This document shows, piece after piece, positions 10,254 through 18,955 of a stretch of 64,000 nt of DNA (the stretch's first letter is position 1; every line of letters begins with the position of its first letter). The stretch is from the NCBI RefSeq assembly GCF_026340255.1, contig NZ_JAPEPJ010000001.1, forward strand, positions 1,729,001 through 1,793,000, read 5' to 3'. The notes beneath the pieces are model-generated. The model was not told the DNA's origin. It saw nothing but the letters and a program-made list of their open reading frames with translations, and made no database searches. This DNA comes from Streptomyces sp. NBC_01408. Lineage in GTDB: Bacteria > Actinomycetota > Actinomycetes > Streptomycetales > Streptomycetaceae. The translations under genes and the position numbers were made by a program.

Positions 10254-10796
10254 GTGAGCATCGACCCGGCCTCGATTCCGAACTTCGGAGGGCAGCAGCC
10301 CGATCCGCAGGCCACAGGACCGGCGGGCCCCGTCGTCCCCGACCAGGATCTGGTCAAGCAGCTGCTGGAGCAGATGGAGCTCAAGTACGTCGTCGACGAC
10401 GAGGGTGACCTCGCGGCGCCGTGGGAGGAGTTCCGCACGTACTTCATGTTCCGCGGCGAGGACGAGCAGCAGGTCTTCTCGGTGCGGACCTTCTACGACC
10501 GTCCGCACAAGATCGACGAGAAGCCGCAGCTTCTCGAGTCGATCGACGACTGGAACCGCCGCACCCTGTGGCCGAAGGTCTACAGCCACACCCACGACGA
10601 CGGCTCGGTCCGCCTGATCGGCGAGGCGCAGATGCTGATCGGCACCGGCGTCAGCCTGGAGCACTTCGTGTCCTCCACGGTCAGCTGGGTCCGCGCCTCC
10701 ATCGAGTTCGACAAGTGGCTCGTCGAGCAGCTCGGTCTGGAGAACGACGTCGACTCCACCGGCGGCGACGAGGACACGAACGGCGACAACAACTAG
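10254..10796 (+). CDS. YbjN-domain protein
   Basis: 180 residues from GTG 10254, preceded by GAAGGGA. The YbjN-type core runs from VKQLLEQMELKYVVDDEGDL to about residue 160 and includes WEEFRTYFMFRGEDEQQVFSVRTF and WNRRTLWPKVYSHTHDDGSVRLIGEAQM. The tail is acidic and Asn-rich. YbjN proteins resemble type III secretion chaperones and are described as bacterial sensory regulators, but the biochemical role is unsettled. The longer reading frame back to 10161 is rejected because its codons lose third-position bias and it has no ribosome-binding site. Confidence 0.85.
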   Translation: MSIDPASIPNFGGQQPDPQATGPAGPVVPDQDLVKQLLEQMELKYVVDDEGDLAAPWEEFRTYFMFRGEDEQQVFSVRTFYDRPHKIDEKPQLLESIDDWNRRTLWPKVYSHTHDDGSVRLIGEAQMLIGTGVSLEHFVSSTVSWVRASIEFDKWLVEQLGLENDVDSTGGDEDTNGDNN

Positions 10797-10806
10797 TCGT
10801 CGCACG

Positions 10807-11991
10807 TCACAGCGGTACGCGCGCTACGAGCAGCAGATAGAGCCCGTAGCCGTAGGAGAGCCCGGCCAGCCCCGCGGTCACCACGACCGCGGTGCGCGGC
10901 CGGGCTCTGGCCATGGCGGCGGCGAGCGGCAGCAGCAGCGGGAACGCCGGCAGCAGGAACCGCGGCTTCGACTCGAAGAACCCGGCCCCGCCGAAGGTCA
11001 TCAGCAGCAGTACCCCGGTGTACACGAGCAGGGGCAGCGAGGTGCGGTCCAGCACCAGCAGCGCCGCCAGCAGCCCGGCGGCGGCCAGCAGGACCACCGT
11101 CACGGTGGTGGCGAGCGGCACGTGCCCGCCGGTCAGCACCCGTTCCGCGGTGCGCAGCGCCCCCGCGCCGAAGTCGAAGCGCGAGCCCCAGCGCCGCTGC
11201 ACGGTGAAGTACCCGCCGAGGGGGTCCCGCCCCCGCACCCCGACGGTGAGGACGTACGCCGCCCAGCCCGCCGGGGCCAGCAGCGCCGCCGCCCACACCT
11301 CGGGCGCCCGGGCCCTGCGCACGACCAGCGCGTGCAGGGCCACGGCGCAGACGGCGGCCGCGACGGCGATCCCGGTCGGCCGGGTCAGCCCGGCGAGCAC
11401 GGCCAGGCCCGCGGCCCACAGCCAGCGGCCGCGCAGCAGGGCGTAGAGGGACCAGGCGGCGAGCGCGGCCAGCAGCGCCTCGGTGTAGGCGAGGGTCAGC
11501 ACCACGGCGTGCGGCAGGGCCGCCCAGAGCCCCACGAGCAGCACCCCGGCGCGCGGCCCGAGCAGCCGCTCCCCGATCCGGTACACGCCGACGGCGGCGA
11601 CGGCGGCCGATACCCAGGCGATGAGCAGCCCGGCGGGGACCAGTCCGCCGGGCAGCACGGCGGAGACGAGCCGCATCAGGACCGGGTAGAGCGGGAAGAA
11701 GGCGTAGTCGCTCTGTACCGGCCCGGTGCCGGTGAGGGCGTCGGGCGACATCACGGTGCGCCCGTACCCGTCGGCGGCGATCCCCAGGTACCAGGAGGAG
11801 TCCCAGGAGCGGCCGAGGACCCGTACCGGATCCCGCCCGGCCCACCAGGACCCGGCGGCGACCACCAGGATCCCGGCGCCGCGCACGGCGGCGAACACCC
11901 CGAGCGCGACCACCGCCGAGGGGGCGGCGGCTCGTACCGCCCGAAGGTGCGGCGGCAGCGAGGAGACGGGGATCCTGCTGCCCGTTGCCAT
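10807..11991 (-). CDS. Polytopic GT-C-like mannosyltransferase (PIG-V type)
   Basis: 394 residues with roughly 9-11 membrane helices. After the first helix comes the loop SWDSSWYLGIAADGYGRTV, matching the WDxxWYxxIAxxGY pattern of PIG-V-like and related GT-C glycosyltransferases that use polyprenyl-phosphate sugars outside the membrane. AFFPLYPVLMR and TRPTGIAVA also fit that family. The start at 11991 has GGAAGAG and GGGA upstream; the open frame before it is read as 5' leader. Convergent with the YbjN gene, separated by only 10 nt. Confidence 0.78.
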   Translation of the reverse strand: MATGSRIPVSSLPPHLRAVRAAAPSAVVALGVFAAVRGAGILVVAAGSWWAGRDPVRVLGRSWDSSWYLGIAADGYGRTVMSPDALTGTGPVQSDYAFFPLYPVLMRLVSAVLPGGLVPAGLLIAWVSAAVAAVGVYRIGERLLGPRAGVLLVGLWAALPHAVVLTLAYTEALLAALAAWSLYALLRGRWLWAAGLAVLAGLTRPTGIAVAAAVCAVALHALVVRRARAPEVWAAALLAPAGWAAYVLTVGVRGRDPLGGYFTVQRRWGSRFDFGAGALRTAERVLTGGHVPLATTVTVVLLAAAGLLAALLVLDRTSLPLLVYTGVLLLMTFGGAGFFESKPRFLLPAFPLLLPLAAAMARARPRTAVVVTAGLAGLSYGYGLYLLLVARVPL

Positions 11992-12282
11992 GTATCCCGA
12001 CTCTTCCGCTCGGCGTGACGACACCCGTCCGGCGACGGGGGCTTCGGGCACCTTCGAGGCCGTCAGCTTCACACCGCCTTCACTCGCCCCGCAAGCATTC
12101 CTGGGCATCGTTTGCGCCAATCGGTCGGCGGGCCACCGCGTTTGGCACGGTCGACGGGGGTGTAAGGGTCGCTTTTCGGCCGACCGGAGCCATGTGTGAT
12201 GACGGTCACTCCGGAGCCGATCATTCGAGGGTTACGGTCGCTCACGTTGTCAGTGCAAAGCTCTCAACTCAGGGGGAAGAAC

Positions 12283-12690
12283 ATGACGCACACGCGCAAG
12301 CGCATAGCCGTGGTGGGCCTGACCGCAGTACTGGCCCTGCCCGTCGGCATCGCGGCCGCCGGCGAGATCACCAACAGCCGCCTTCCGTTCTCGATTGCGA
12401 CCGCCGGGTCCAAGGAGGACGGCGACCGCTGGAACGGGCCCGGTTCGGGCCACGCGAAGGCCTGTGGCGACGTCCCGGTGTCGGACACGCGGACCTTCAG
12501 CGGCTACGTCTACCAGGACAAGGACTGGATGCCCGACCCGAAGATCGCCTCGGTGTCGAAGAACTACTCCTCGGGCTTCGGCTGCGGCTCCTACGGGGGC
12601 ACGACCACGGGTGGCAAGTACTACACCAAGGCCACCTGGGCCGGGATTCCCGGAAGCCGTGCCTACGGCTTCGTGTCCGCTCAGAACTGA
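12283..12690 (+). CDS. Small secreted protein, unknown function
   Basis: 135 residues from ATG 12283 (AGGGGGAAG upstream). A clear signal peptide (MTHTRKRIAVVGLTAVLALP) is followed by an AAAGEI cleavage region. The mature protein has two cysteines (ACGDV and GFGCGS) that may form a disulfide, and many Gly, Ser and Tyr residues: YVYQDKDWMPD, KNYSSGFGCGSYGG, GKYYTKATW. No family recognised. It stands 10 nt before an ABC transporter gene on the same strand, so it may be processed with, sensed with, or protected by that transporter; this is inference. Confidence 0.75.
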   Translation: MTHTRKRIAVVGLTAVLALPVGIAAAGEITNSRLPFSIATAGSKEDGDRWNGPGSGHAKACGDVPVSDTRTFSGYVYQDKDWMPDPKIASVSKNYSSGFGCGSYGGTTTGGKYYTKATWAGIPGSRAYGFVSAQN

Positions 12691-12700
12691 TCAGGGAAAC

Positions 12701-13498
12701 GTGTCCGTCGACAGTGATATGGCCGCGGCCGGCTCCACGCCGGTCGCGGCCGTCGAGGGCGCCACGGTCCGCTACAAGACCGTGGTCGCCCTCGACGACG
12801 TCAGCGCCCGCTTCACCTCCGGCACCACCGCGCTGCTCGGCCCGAACGGAGCGGGCAAGACCACCCTGCTCTCCCTGCTGAGCACCGCCCGCCGGCCGCA
12901 CACGGGGACCGTGTCCCTGCTCGGCGAGTCCTCGGACGGCCGCGCCCGCACCCGCCGGCTGCGCGAGCGCATCGGGGTCCTGCCGCAGTCCTTCGGCTAC
13001 TACCCGCGCTTCACGGTCCAGGAGTTCGTCGAGTACGCGGCCTGGCTGCGCAAGGTGCCCGCCGCGCAGCGGCGCGAGCGGACCCGTGACGCCCTGCGGC
13101 TGGTGGAGCTGGAGAAGTACGCGGACCGGCGCATGGGGGCGCTGTCCGGCGGAATGCTGCGCCGGGCCGGGATCGCGCAGGCCGTCGTCAACCGGCCCGC
13201 GCTGGTGCTGCTCGACGAGCCGACGGTCGGCCTGGACCCCGCCCAGCGGATCGGTTTCCGCACCCTCATCCGGGCCCTGGGGGAACGCTCCGCGGTGGTG
13301 ATGAGCACGCACCTCGCCGAGGACGTCGCCCACGTCTGCGACCGCGTCTCGGTGCTCCTGGAGGGCCGGGTGCGGTTCACCGGCACCGCGGCGGAGCTCT
13401 GCGCGCAGGCTCCCGGACACGACGGCGTCACCGTCAACGGCTCCGCGGTCGAGGGCGGCTACCTCGCCGTCGTGGACCGGAACGGAGTCGTCCTGTGA
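12701..13498 (+). CDS. ABC transporter ATP-binding protein
   Basis: 265 residues. Walker A GPNGAGKTTLLSL near 47-59, signature LSGGMLRRAGIAQAVV, Walker B LVLLDEPTVGLDPAQR, and H-loop MSTHLAEDV. It belongs to the DrrA/NodI-like group that works with separate ABC-2 permeases, usually exporters. GTG at 12701 has AGGGA 5 nt upstream; the in-frame ATG at 12719 is the alternative. The stop overlaps the start of the permease gene (TGATG), so the two are translationally coupled. Confidence 0.88.
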   Translation: MSVDSDMAAAGSTPVAAVEGATVRYKTVVALDDVSARFTSGTTALLGPNGAGKTTLLSLLSTARRPHTGTVSLLGESSDGRARTRRLRERIGVLPQSFGYYPRFTVQEFVEYAAWLRKVPAAQRRERTRDALRLVELEKYADRRMGALSGGMLRRAGIAQAVVNRPALVLLDEPTVGLDPAQRIGFRTLIRALGERSAVVMSTHLAEDVAHVCDRVSVLLEGRVRFTGTAAELCAQAPGHDGVTVNGSAVEGGYLAVVDRNGVVL

Positions 13499-14796
13499 TG
13501 CGCGTCCTGTTCCACGAGATCCGCCGCGGCGAGGCGGCCAAGGTGGCGCTGCTGCTGGCCGCCGTCGGCTCCTGGTACCTGGTCTCCGCGGACACCGCGA
13601 CCAGCAACTGGATCGGCTGGTGGAACCAGGCCAGCATCAAGGTCCAGGTGTTCGGCGTGATCGTGATGGGCTCCCTGATGAGCGCCGCCGCCGCGTGGAG
13701 CGCGGGCCGCGCCCGCCGCACCCGTACGAGTGCCTGGGCCGATACGACTCCCCGGGGCGGCTGGTCGCAGGCGCTGCTGCTGTGGGCCGCGGCCTGGCTG
13801 CCGGCGCTCGCCGCGTACGCGCTGATGGCCTCCATCGCGTTCTGGCGCACCGCCGGCGTCAGCGAGGTCACCGAACCGGTGTGGACCCCGCTGCTGCTGG
13901 GCGTCGCGATGACCGGGTTCCAGATCGCCGCGGGCGTGGCCGCCGGCACCCTGCTGCCGTCCCGGATCACCGCCCCCGCGATGGGCGTGCTCTGGTACCT
14001 GGCGTTCGTCGTCTTCGCCTTCGTGCCCGACAGCCCCCTGGCCAGCCTCTTCCCGGCCATCGACGAACACTGGGACGCCACCTTCCGCCCCCACACCACG
14101 CGCCTGCTCGTTGCGACCGCCTGGTGCGCCGCCGCCGCGTTCACCCTGCTGGCCCTGCCCGCGCTCGTCCGCCGACCGGTGGTCTCGCCCCGGCTGTACG
14201 CGGTCGTGCCCGTGGCCCTGGCCGCGGTGGTGGCCGGGGGCGTGCTGCTGACCTACCGCGCCCCGGCGCCCGACCCGTTCTGGGCGGTGCGGGCGCAGCA
14301 GCCCGAGGAGGCCGCCTGTGTCACCCAGGGCCGTACGAAGGCCTGCCTGTGGCCGGCCGACAGGCATCTGATGCCCCAGGTCGAGGCCGCCACCCTGAAG
14401 GTGGACCAGGCCCTCGGCCCGCTCACCGGCCTCAACCGCACCTTCTACCAGACCGGGCTGCGCCCCAGCGGCCCGTACAGCGCGGAGCTGCCCGTCTACC
14501 GGCCCGTCGTCGACACCGCCACCCTGACCACGGCGATGCTCGACGCCTCGCTGCCGCAGCCCGCGTCCGGCTGCGAGCCGTATCTGCTCAAGGAGCTGGG
14601 CGGGCTGCCGGACACCTTCCTCTTCCAGGCCGTGATCCACAGCCGCGCCGGGGCCGGGGTCCCGTACTACGGCGACGAGTTCGCGGCCACGCTGGAGGCC
14701 GTGCTCAAGGCTCCGGCAGCGGACCGCGACGCGTGGATCAGCGCCGCCGCGGGTGAGATCGGCGCCTGCCGCCCCGTACCCCCGCTGCCCCGGTGA
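13498..14796 (+). CDS. ABC transporter membrane protein with long extracytoplasmic tail
   Basis: 432 residues from the ATG coupled to the upstream ATPase gene (a GTG three bases earlier is equally possible). About six hydrophobic helices fill the first 260 residues. The last ~165 residues (from DPFWAVRAQQPEEAACVT) are hydrophilic, contain several cysteines (AACVT, KACLW, SGCEP, GACRP) and probably face outside. Together with the next gene it likely forms the membrane part of an ABC-2-like transporter. The cysteine-bearing outer domain on a permease is unusual and could contact the small secreted protein at 12283. Confidence 0.75.
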   Translation: MRVLFHEIRRGEAAKVALLLAAVGSWYLVSADTATSNWIGWWNQASIKVQVFGVIVMGSLMSAAAAWSAGRARRTRTSAWADTTPRGGWSQALLLWAAAWLPALAAYALMASIAFWRTAGVSEVTEPVWTPLLLGVAMTGFQIAAGVAAGTLLPSRITAPAMGVLWYLAFVVFAFVPDSPLASLFPAIDEHWDATFRPHTTRLLVATAWCAAAAFTLLALPALVRRPVVSPRLYAVVPVALAAVVAGGVLLTYRAPAPDPFWAVRAQQPEEAACVTQGRTKACLWPADRHLMPQVEAATLKVDQALGPLTGLNRTFYQTGLRPSGPYSAELPVYRPVVDTATLTTAMLDASLPQPASGCEPYLLKELGGLPDTFLFQAVIHSRAGAGVPYYGDEFAATLEAVLKAPAADRDAWISAAAGEIGACRPVPPLPR

Positions 14797-15407
14797 ACCC
14801 CGTCCTCGCCTTCGCGCGCAGCCGCGACCTGCCCCGTGCGGCGGCGGCGTCGCTGGCCGTGGCCGTGGCCGCCGTGGTGTTCACCGGGACCCAGGTCGAC
14901 TTCCCGGACTTCCGCTACCTGGTCGACTTCAGCATCCCGGTCGCGGCGGTCGCCCCCGTGGCCTACGCGGTCGTCCTCGGCACCACCTTCCACTCGCCCA
15001 TGGCGGACCTGGAGCACACCGCGGCCCAGCCCATGCCGGGCTACCGGCGCCTGCACCTGGTCGCGCTGACCGTGCTGGCCGTGGTGCTGTCGGCCCTGCC
15101 GGTGCTGGCGGGCCTGCCCGCGGAGGTGTTCGCCGCCTCGGCCCGCAACGCCGTCGGCTACCTGGGCCTGGCGGTGATCAGCGCCCGCCTCTTCGGCAGC
15201 GGCCTGGCCTGGCTGCTGCCCCTGGGCAGCTTCGGCCCGACCCTCCTGCTCGGCGTGGGCCCCGACAGCACCCCGGAGTTCTGGGCCTGGTCCATCGAGG
15301 CCCCGGGCGACGCCCCGGCCCTGGCCATCGCCGCCGCCCTGTGGCTGACGGCCCACCTCCTCCCCGCCCCGCCGCCCCGTCAGGACGACCGCGCGGAAGC
15401 ACCCTGA
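14793..15407 (+). CDS. Second membrane protein of the ABC operon
   Basis: 204 residues starting at a GTG that overlaps the previous stop (GTGA). About five membrane helices (for instance AAAASLAVAVAAVVF, VAAVAPVAYAVVLG, LVALTVLAVVLSALPVL) and no recognisable soluble domain. Gene order and coupling make it the probable second permease half or an accessory subunit of the transporter encoded by 12701-14796. No named family recognised. Confidence 0.7.
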   Translation: MNPVLAFARSRDLPRAAAASLAVAVAAVVFTGTQVDFPDFRYLVDFSIPVAAVAPVAYAVVLGTTFHSPMADLEHTAAQPMPGYRRLHLVALTVLAVVLSALPVLAGLPAEVFAASARNAVGYLGLAVISARLFGSGLAWLLPLGSFGPTLLLGVGPDSTPEFWAWSIEAPGDAPALAIAAALWLTAHLLPAPPPRQDDRAEAP

Positions 15408-15420
15408 CGGGGCCCCCGTC
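15405..15420. terminator. Short hairpin between the ABC operon and the aminotransferase remnant
   Basis: GACGG-GGCCC-CCGTC begins at the stop codon of the 14793 gene and ends one base before the stop codon of the aminotransferase remnant. It probably served as a shared terminator of two convergent genes before the island arrived. Confidence 0.4.
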
Positions 15421-15486
15421 CTACAGGCGCCGCAGGCGCGTGACGGCCTCGCGCAGGACCTCGGTCCGCTTGCAGAAGGGCAAGGC
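15421..15486 (-). pseudogene. 3' end of the disrupted resident aminotransferase
   Basis: Read on the minus strand, the bases encode PFCKRTEVLREAVTRLRRL followed by a stop. This corresponds to the C-terminus FCKRTVVLQEAVERLGRLAR of the intact copy ending at 16456. It keeps about 21 codons and nothing upstream of them. The matching 5' part is at 20904-21673 on the same strand, so one gene has been split, and about 120-140 middle codons lost, by the island between them. Confidence 0.8.
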
Positions 15487-15510
15487 GTGAGCATCGGAAT
15501 GCAGCACGCG

Positions 15511-15549
15511 CCCTTGGCACTCAGAGCATAATCTGAGTACAGTCTGAGT
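15511..15549 (+). promoter_or_regulatory. Promoter and operator of the toxin-antitoxin pair; leaderless start
   Basis: TTGGCA at 15514-15519 and TACAGT at 15538-15543 are 18 nt apart. The expected transcript start falls on the A of the antitoxin ATG (15550), and there is no ribosome-binding site. An inverted repeat ACTCAGA-N6-TCTGAGT spans 15519-15538, and a further TCTGAGT occupies 15543-15549, abutting the start codon. This arrangement fits autorepression by the antitoxin. Confidence 0.65.
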
Positions 15550-16035
15550 ATGAGCCTTGCTTACCTGGGAGCCGAGCCCGAGTCGGTGTCGTTCACTGAC
15601 CTGTCAAGAAACCCGAAGGCTGTAGCCGCCCGGGCTGCAGCCCTTGGTGCTCTGCGCGTTACCCATCGGGACGCGCCCGACATGGTGCTGACGACTGCCG
15701 TGCACGCGGAGCGCACCGAGGAGAACCTCACGACGGCGTCCCGGCTCTTCCTCGCGCTCATGAAGCACGACGACGGAGCCCGCTCACTCCTGCTGGCCTT
15801 GCCGGAGGTCTTTCCGTGGGTGCGGCACCTGGACGGCGAGGAGATGCGCGCTTTCACGGTGGAACTTCTGGAAGCGCTTTCCGATGCGGCAGAACTGGGT
15901 GCCAGGGAGGCTGTGCACCGGGCGCTCGTCTCCTGGAGGGCAACGGCTCGGATCAACGCCGATCCCGAGCAGCTCAAGGAAGCGCTGCGCCCGCTCGACG
16001 GGGAGGACCTGGGCCCGGTCGAGGTGGGCGGGTGA
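15550..16035 (+). CDS. Phd-like antitoxin
   Basis: 161 residues. The N-terminal ~60 residues (VSFTDLSRNPKAVAARA, LRVTHRDAPDMVLTTAVHAER) have the Phd/YefM pattern: a short strand, a helix reading D-L-x-x-N-P, and a strand in which a residue pair such as R-D precedes a hydrophobic strand. The C-terminal ~100 residues are longer than in classical Phd proteins and presumably bind the toxin. The start codon overlaps the operator repeats and is probably leaderless. The stop overlaps the toxin start (GTGA), the usual antitoxin-first order. Confidence 0.75.
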   Translation: MSLAYLGAEPESVSFTDLSRNPKAVAARAAALGALRVTHRDAPDMVLTTAVHAERTEENLTTASRLFLALMKHDDGARSLLLALPEVFPWVRHLDGEEMRAFTVELLEALSDAAELGAREAVHRALVSWRATARINADPEQLKEALRPLDGEDLGPVEVGG

Positions 16036-16382
16036 GTCCGAAGAAGGGCGATCGTGTCAGCGTTCCGCCGCTGAGCGGATGGAACGTCGTCTTCGGGACA
16101 ACCGATGCGGTGACGGGGTGGGAGGAGCTGTGCCGCGCGGCGCTGCCCAGTGCCCACCGCTGCCTCGAGGCGCTGCGCACCGACCCGTTGTCGCGTGACA
16201 ACTGGAACCGTCAGCATCAGCTCCGTGGAAGACTCGCCACCAAGGAGTGGAAGGGATCGCTTCTGGACCAGTGGGAGTTCGAGGTCACAAGCGGCGGCCG
16301 CGTGCGCTACCTGGGCAGCCCTGAGACATCGACCGTCGTTCTGGTCTACGCGTCCACTCAGCACCCGAAGGACACTGAATAG
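16032..16382 (+). CDS. RelE/ParE-superfamily-like toxin
   Basis: 116 residues from the GTG overlapping the antitoxin stop. The order of elements fits the RelE/ParE fold: an N-terminal helical part (GWEELCRAALPSAHRCLEALR), a helix with NRQHQLRG, then strands DQWEFEVTSGGRVRYLG and STVVLVYASTQHPKDTE, where the final HPK is a common ending in this superfamily. Members cleave mRNA on ribosomes or poison gyrase; which one applies is not visible. It probably helps retain the island. Convergent with the island aminotransferase. Confidence 0.7.
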   Translation: MSPKKGDRVSVPPLSGWNVVFGTTDAVTGWEELCRAALPSAHRCLEALRTDPLSRDNWNRQHQLRGRLATKEWKGSLLDQWEFEVTSGGRVRYLGSPETSTVVLVYASTQHPKDTE

Positions 16383-16455
16383 CTCGTCTCTCCCGTGCGG
16401 CACGGGGCTGGCTGAAACGCCTGGCCCCACGCCCGCACGTCCATCAGGCTCGCTC

Positions 16456-17625
16456 TCAGCGGGCCAGCCGACCGAGGCGTTCAACCGCCTCCTGCAATAC
16501 AACCGTCCGCTTGCAGAAGGTGAAGCGGACCTGGCTGCGGCCGGCGTCGGGGTCGTCGTAGAAGACGGAGTTGGGGATGGCTACGACACCGCAGCGTTCG
16601 GGAAGGTCACGGCAGAAGGCGTAGGCGTCCTTCTCGCCGAAGGGGGTGATGTCGGTCGTGATGAAGTACGTGCCCTCGGGCTGGTAGACCTCGAACCCGG
16701 CCGCACGCAAGCCGTTGCCGAGCAGGTCGCGCTTGCGTTGCAGGTCGGTGCGGAAGCCGTCGAAGTACGCGTCCGGCAGGCCTAGTGCCTCGGCGATCGC
16801 GTACTGGAACGGGCCGGCGCTGACGTACGTCAGGTACTGCTTGGCGGTCCGGACCGCGGAGACGAGAGGACCGTCTGCCATGACCCACCCAACCTTCCAT
16901 CCGGTGAAGGAGAAGGTCTTGCCGGCGGAGGAGATGGAGACGGTGCGCTCGCGCATGCCGGGGAACGTCGCCATCGGGACGTGGGTGGCACCGTCGAAGG
17001 TCAGGTGCTCGTACACCTCGTCGGTGACGACGAGCAGGTCGTGTTCGACAGCGAGCGCGGCGATGGCGCTCTGCTCTTCGGCGGTGAGGACCATCCCGGT
17101 CGGGTTGTGAGGCGTGTTCAGGAGCAGCAGACGGGTCCGGGGGGTGATCTTCGATCGCAGTTCGTCCAGGTCTGGGCGGAAGGACGGGGCGCGCAGGGTG
17201 AGCGGTACGCGCTTCGCACCGGCCATGGCGATGCAGGCGGCGTAGGAGTCGTAGAAGGGTTCGAAGGCGATGACCTCGTCGCCGGGCTCCAGCAACGCGA
17301 GCATGGTCGCGGCGATCGCCTCCGTCGCCCCCGCGGTGACCAGGACCTCCGTGTCCGGGTCGAAACTCAGATCGTAGAAGCGGCGCTGGTGGTCGGCGAT
17401 CGCCTGGCGCAGCTCCAGGATGCCGGGGCCCGGCGGGTACTGGTTGCCGCGGCCGTCGCGCAGCGCTCGTACGGCAGCCTCACGGACTGAGTCCGGACCG
17501 TCCGTGTCCGGGAAGCCCTGGCCAAGGTTGATCGCGCCCGTCGCTGTCGCCAGTGCCGACATCTCCGCGAAGATCGTCGTCCCGAGTCCGTCCAGCCTTC
17601 GGTTCAGCAGTGGCCTGGCGCTCAT
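16456..17625 (-). CDS. PLP-dependent class I/II aminotransferase carried on the island
   Basis: 389 residues, full length for fold-type I aminotransferases of the kynurenine/methionine aminotransferase group. It shows INLGQGFPDTDGP, QYPPGPGILELRQAIA, TAGATEAIAA, NTPHNPTG (residues around the PLP ring), VTDEVYEHLTFDG and the PLP lysine in SSAGKTFSFTGWKVGW. It is close to, but clearly diverged from, the broken resident copy. It sits 13 nt after the specificity-like gene on the same strand, so it may be read from the island operon and replace the lost function. ATG at 17625 has GGTGGAG upstream. Substrate unknown. Confidence 0.85.
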   Translation of the reverse strand: MSARPLLNRRLDGLGTTIFAEMSALATATGAINLGQGFPDTDGPDSVREAAVRALRDGRGNQYPPGPGILELRQAIADHQRRFYDLSFDPDTEVLVTAGATEAIAATMLALLEPGDEVIAFEPFYDSYAACIAMAGAKRVPLTLRAPSFRPDLDELRSKITPRTRLLLLNTPHNPTGMVLTAEEQSAIAALAVEHDLLVVTDEVYEHLTFDGATHVPMATFPGMRERTVSISSAGKTFSFTGWKVGWVMADGPLVSAVRTAKQYLTYVSAGPFQYAIAEALGLPDAYFDGFRTDLQRKRDLLGNGLRAAGFEVYQPEGTYFITTDITPFGEKDAYAFCRDLPERCGVVAIPNSVFYDDPDAGRSQVRFTFCKRTVVLQEAVERLGRLAR

Positions 17626-17638
17626 GTCTCCACCGTTC

Positions 17639-18955
17639 TCACTCGGGTACCCGTCGATTCTCCGGAGACCATCCTGACTCATTGCCGGTCTTGCCTTCGC
17701 GTGTTGGGGGGACTGCAGCGGGACGAGGCGTGAAAGCGCCCTCTTCTCCCGGCTCCGCCGCCGGCTCGCGGAGAACCCCCGCCTTTGCCGAGATGTCGCG
17801 CAGGAGCGCGTCCCGCAGGGCGTGCAGCGTCGCAATCTTGGAGATCAGGAGTCGCGCCACGGCGTGCAGGGGCTCGGCCATCGTGTGGAACCCGGTGCGT
17901 GTGAACTGGTCTGGCCAGGTGACCTTGAGGCGCTTGAGGGCGCTGGCGGAGATCTCTCGGGCGTTCCCACCCTGCGTCATCTGTGTGATGTCGCCGCCCC
18001 GGCTTCTGAGTTCGTGAAGCAGCCACCAACTGTCTGGGTCCTCGACGGGCCGTACCGCCACGACACCTCTGAGGGGTGTCGCCGGGCGGCGCGTCACAGC
18101 GATGTGCGCGCCGTCGGGACGGGTGCTCAGCATGAAGGTTCCGGGAGGATGTGCCTCGCCGGCGTCCGCGGGGCTTCGCAGGCGGAACCTCTCCACATGG
18201 GGCACGGGGAGGTCGAAGAGGTCTCTTGGAACGATCGCGTCGACGGTGTGTCCTGTCGGCATAGGGGGGAGCGAGCGTTCGGAACCTTTGCCCGTCTTCA
18301 GTTTGGCGACCTCGGCGAGCGCTCGTGTCTCCCAGGGCGGGTCTGCCGGCGCCCAGTCGTCGTGAAGGGCGTCGGCCAGTTCCAACGCCTTTCGCGCGGT
18401 GTCCTTGTAGAAGGAGGCCATCTCCTCGATGAGGCCGAAGGCCCGGTGGTACGCGGTGATCACGTCCGGCGGGGGGAGCGGAAACAGCATGCGGCGGAGG
18501 GTGTCGAGGCTGACGGTGGGCTCGACGTGCGCCGTCACGTCCTCGTCGATCCGGGCCTTCGCCGTGGGCGTCTGCAGCCAGATGCGCAGCCACCACACGA
18601 GGTGTGGATCGGCGCGGATGATGCCGATCGACCTGGTCGCTGTCCACCCCGCGTGCTCGGCGGTGACCAGCGCGGAATCGCCCACCCGCCTGACCAGCAC
18701 CACGGCCAGGTCGCCCTCCCTGAGGGTTGCCCGGGTGGACGGGGATCCGCCGGGCCCGCGGTGATTGGTCCGGGGCGAGAGGATGCCGCCGCCCTGGACG
18801 AACGTGGAGCTGACGACTCCTGGAGTCTGATCGGCGGCTCCGTCGTCGAGGAACCCGGAGGTGGTGTAAACATCCCTACGGGCCTGCTCGATCTCGATGG
18901 AGGTGGTCGGCCAGGCCGCCGTACCGGAATTGACCTGGTGGGCATTTGCTTCCAT
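17639..18955 (-). CDS. Type I restriction-modification specificity (S)-like subunit
   Basis: 438 residues from ATG 18955, overlapping the methylase stop by one base (TGATG). Two half-domains are visible, each a variable target-recognition-like region followed by a helical spacer. The first region ends in PTVSLDTLRRMLFPLPPPDVITAYHRAFGLIEEM; the second ends in ISASALKRLKVTWPDQF and a helix ARLLISKIATLHALRDALLRDI. The pattern of a strand, L-x-x-L-P-x-P and a long helix is that of HsdS. It would choose the DNA sequence methylated by the partner at 18955-20460. No restriction subunit gene is present in the island or near it. Confidence 0.72.
   Translation of the reverse strand: MEANAHQVNSGTAAWPTTSIEIEQARRDVYTTSGFLDDGAADQTPGVVSSTFVQGGGILSPRTNHRGPGGSPSTRATLREGDLAVVLVRRVGDSALVTAEHAGWTATRSIGIIRADPHLVWWLRIWLQTPTAKARIDEDVTAHVEPTVSLDTLRRMLFPLPPPDVITAYHRAFGLIEEMASFYKDTARKALELADALHDDWAPADPPWETRALAEVAKLKTGKGSERSLPPMPTGHTVDAIVPRDLFDLPVPHVERFRLRSPADAGEAHPPGTFMLSTRPDGAHIAVTRRPATPLRGVVAVRPVEDPDSWWLLHELRSRGGDITQMTQGGNAREISASALKRLKVTWPDQFTRTGFHTMAEPLHAVARLLISKIATLHALRDALLRDISAKAGVLREPAAEPGEEGAFTPRPAAVPPTREGKTGNESGWSPENRRVPE

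Noticed and set aside
7502..10447. Very long open frame antisense to clpB
   Set aside because: Mirror of clpB codon bias; protein is low-complexity and has no domain.
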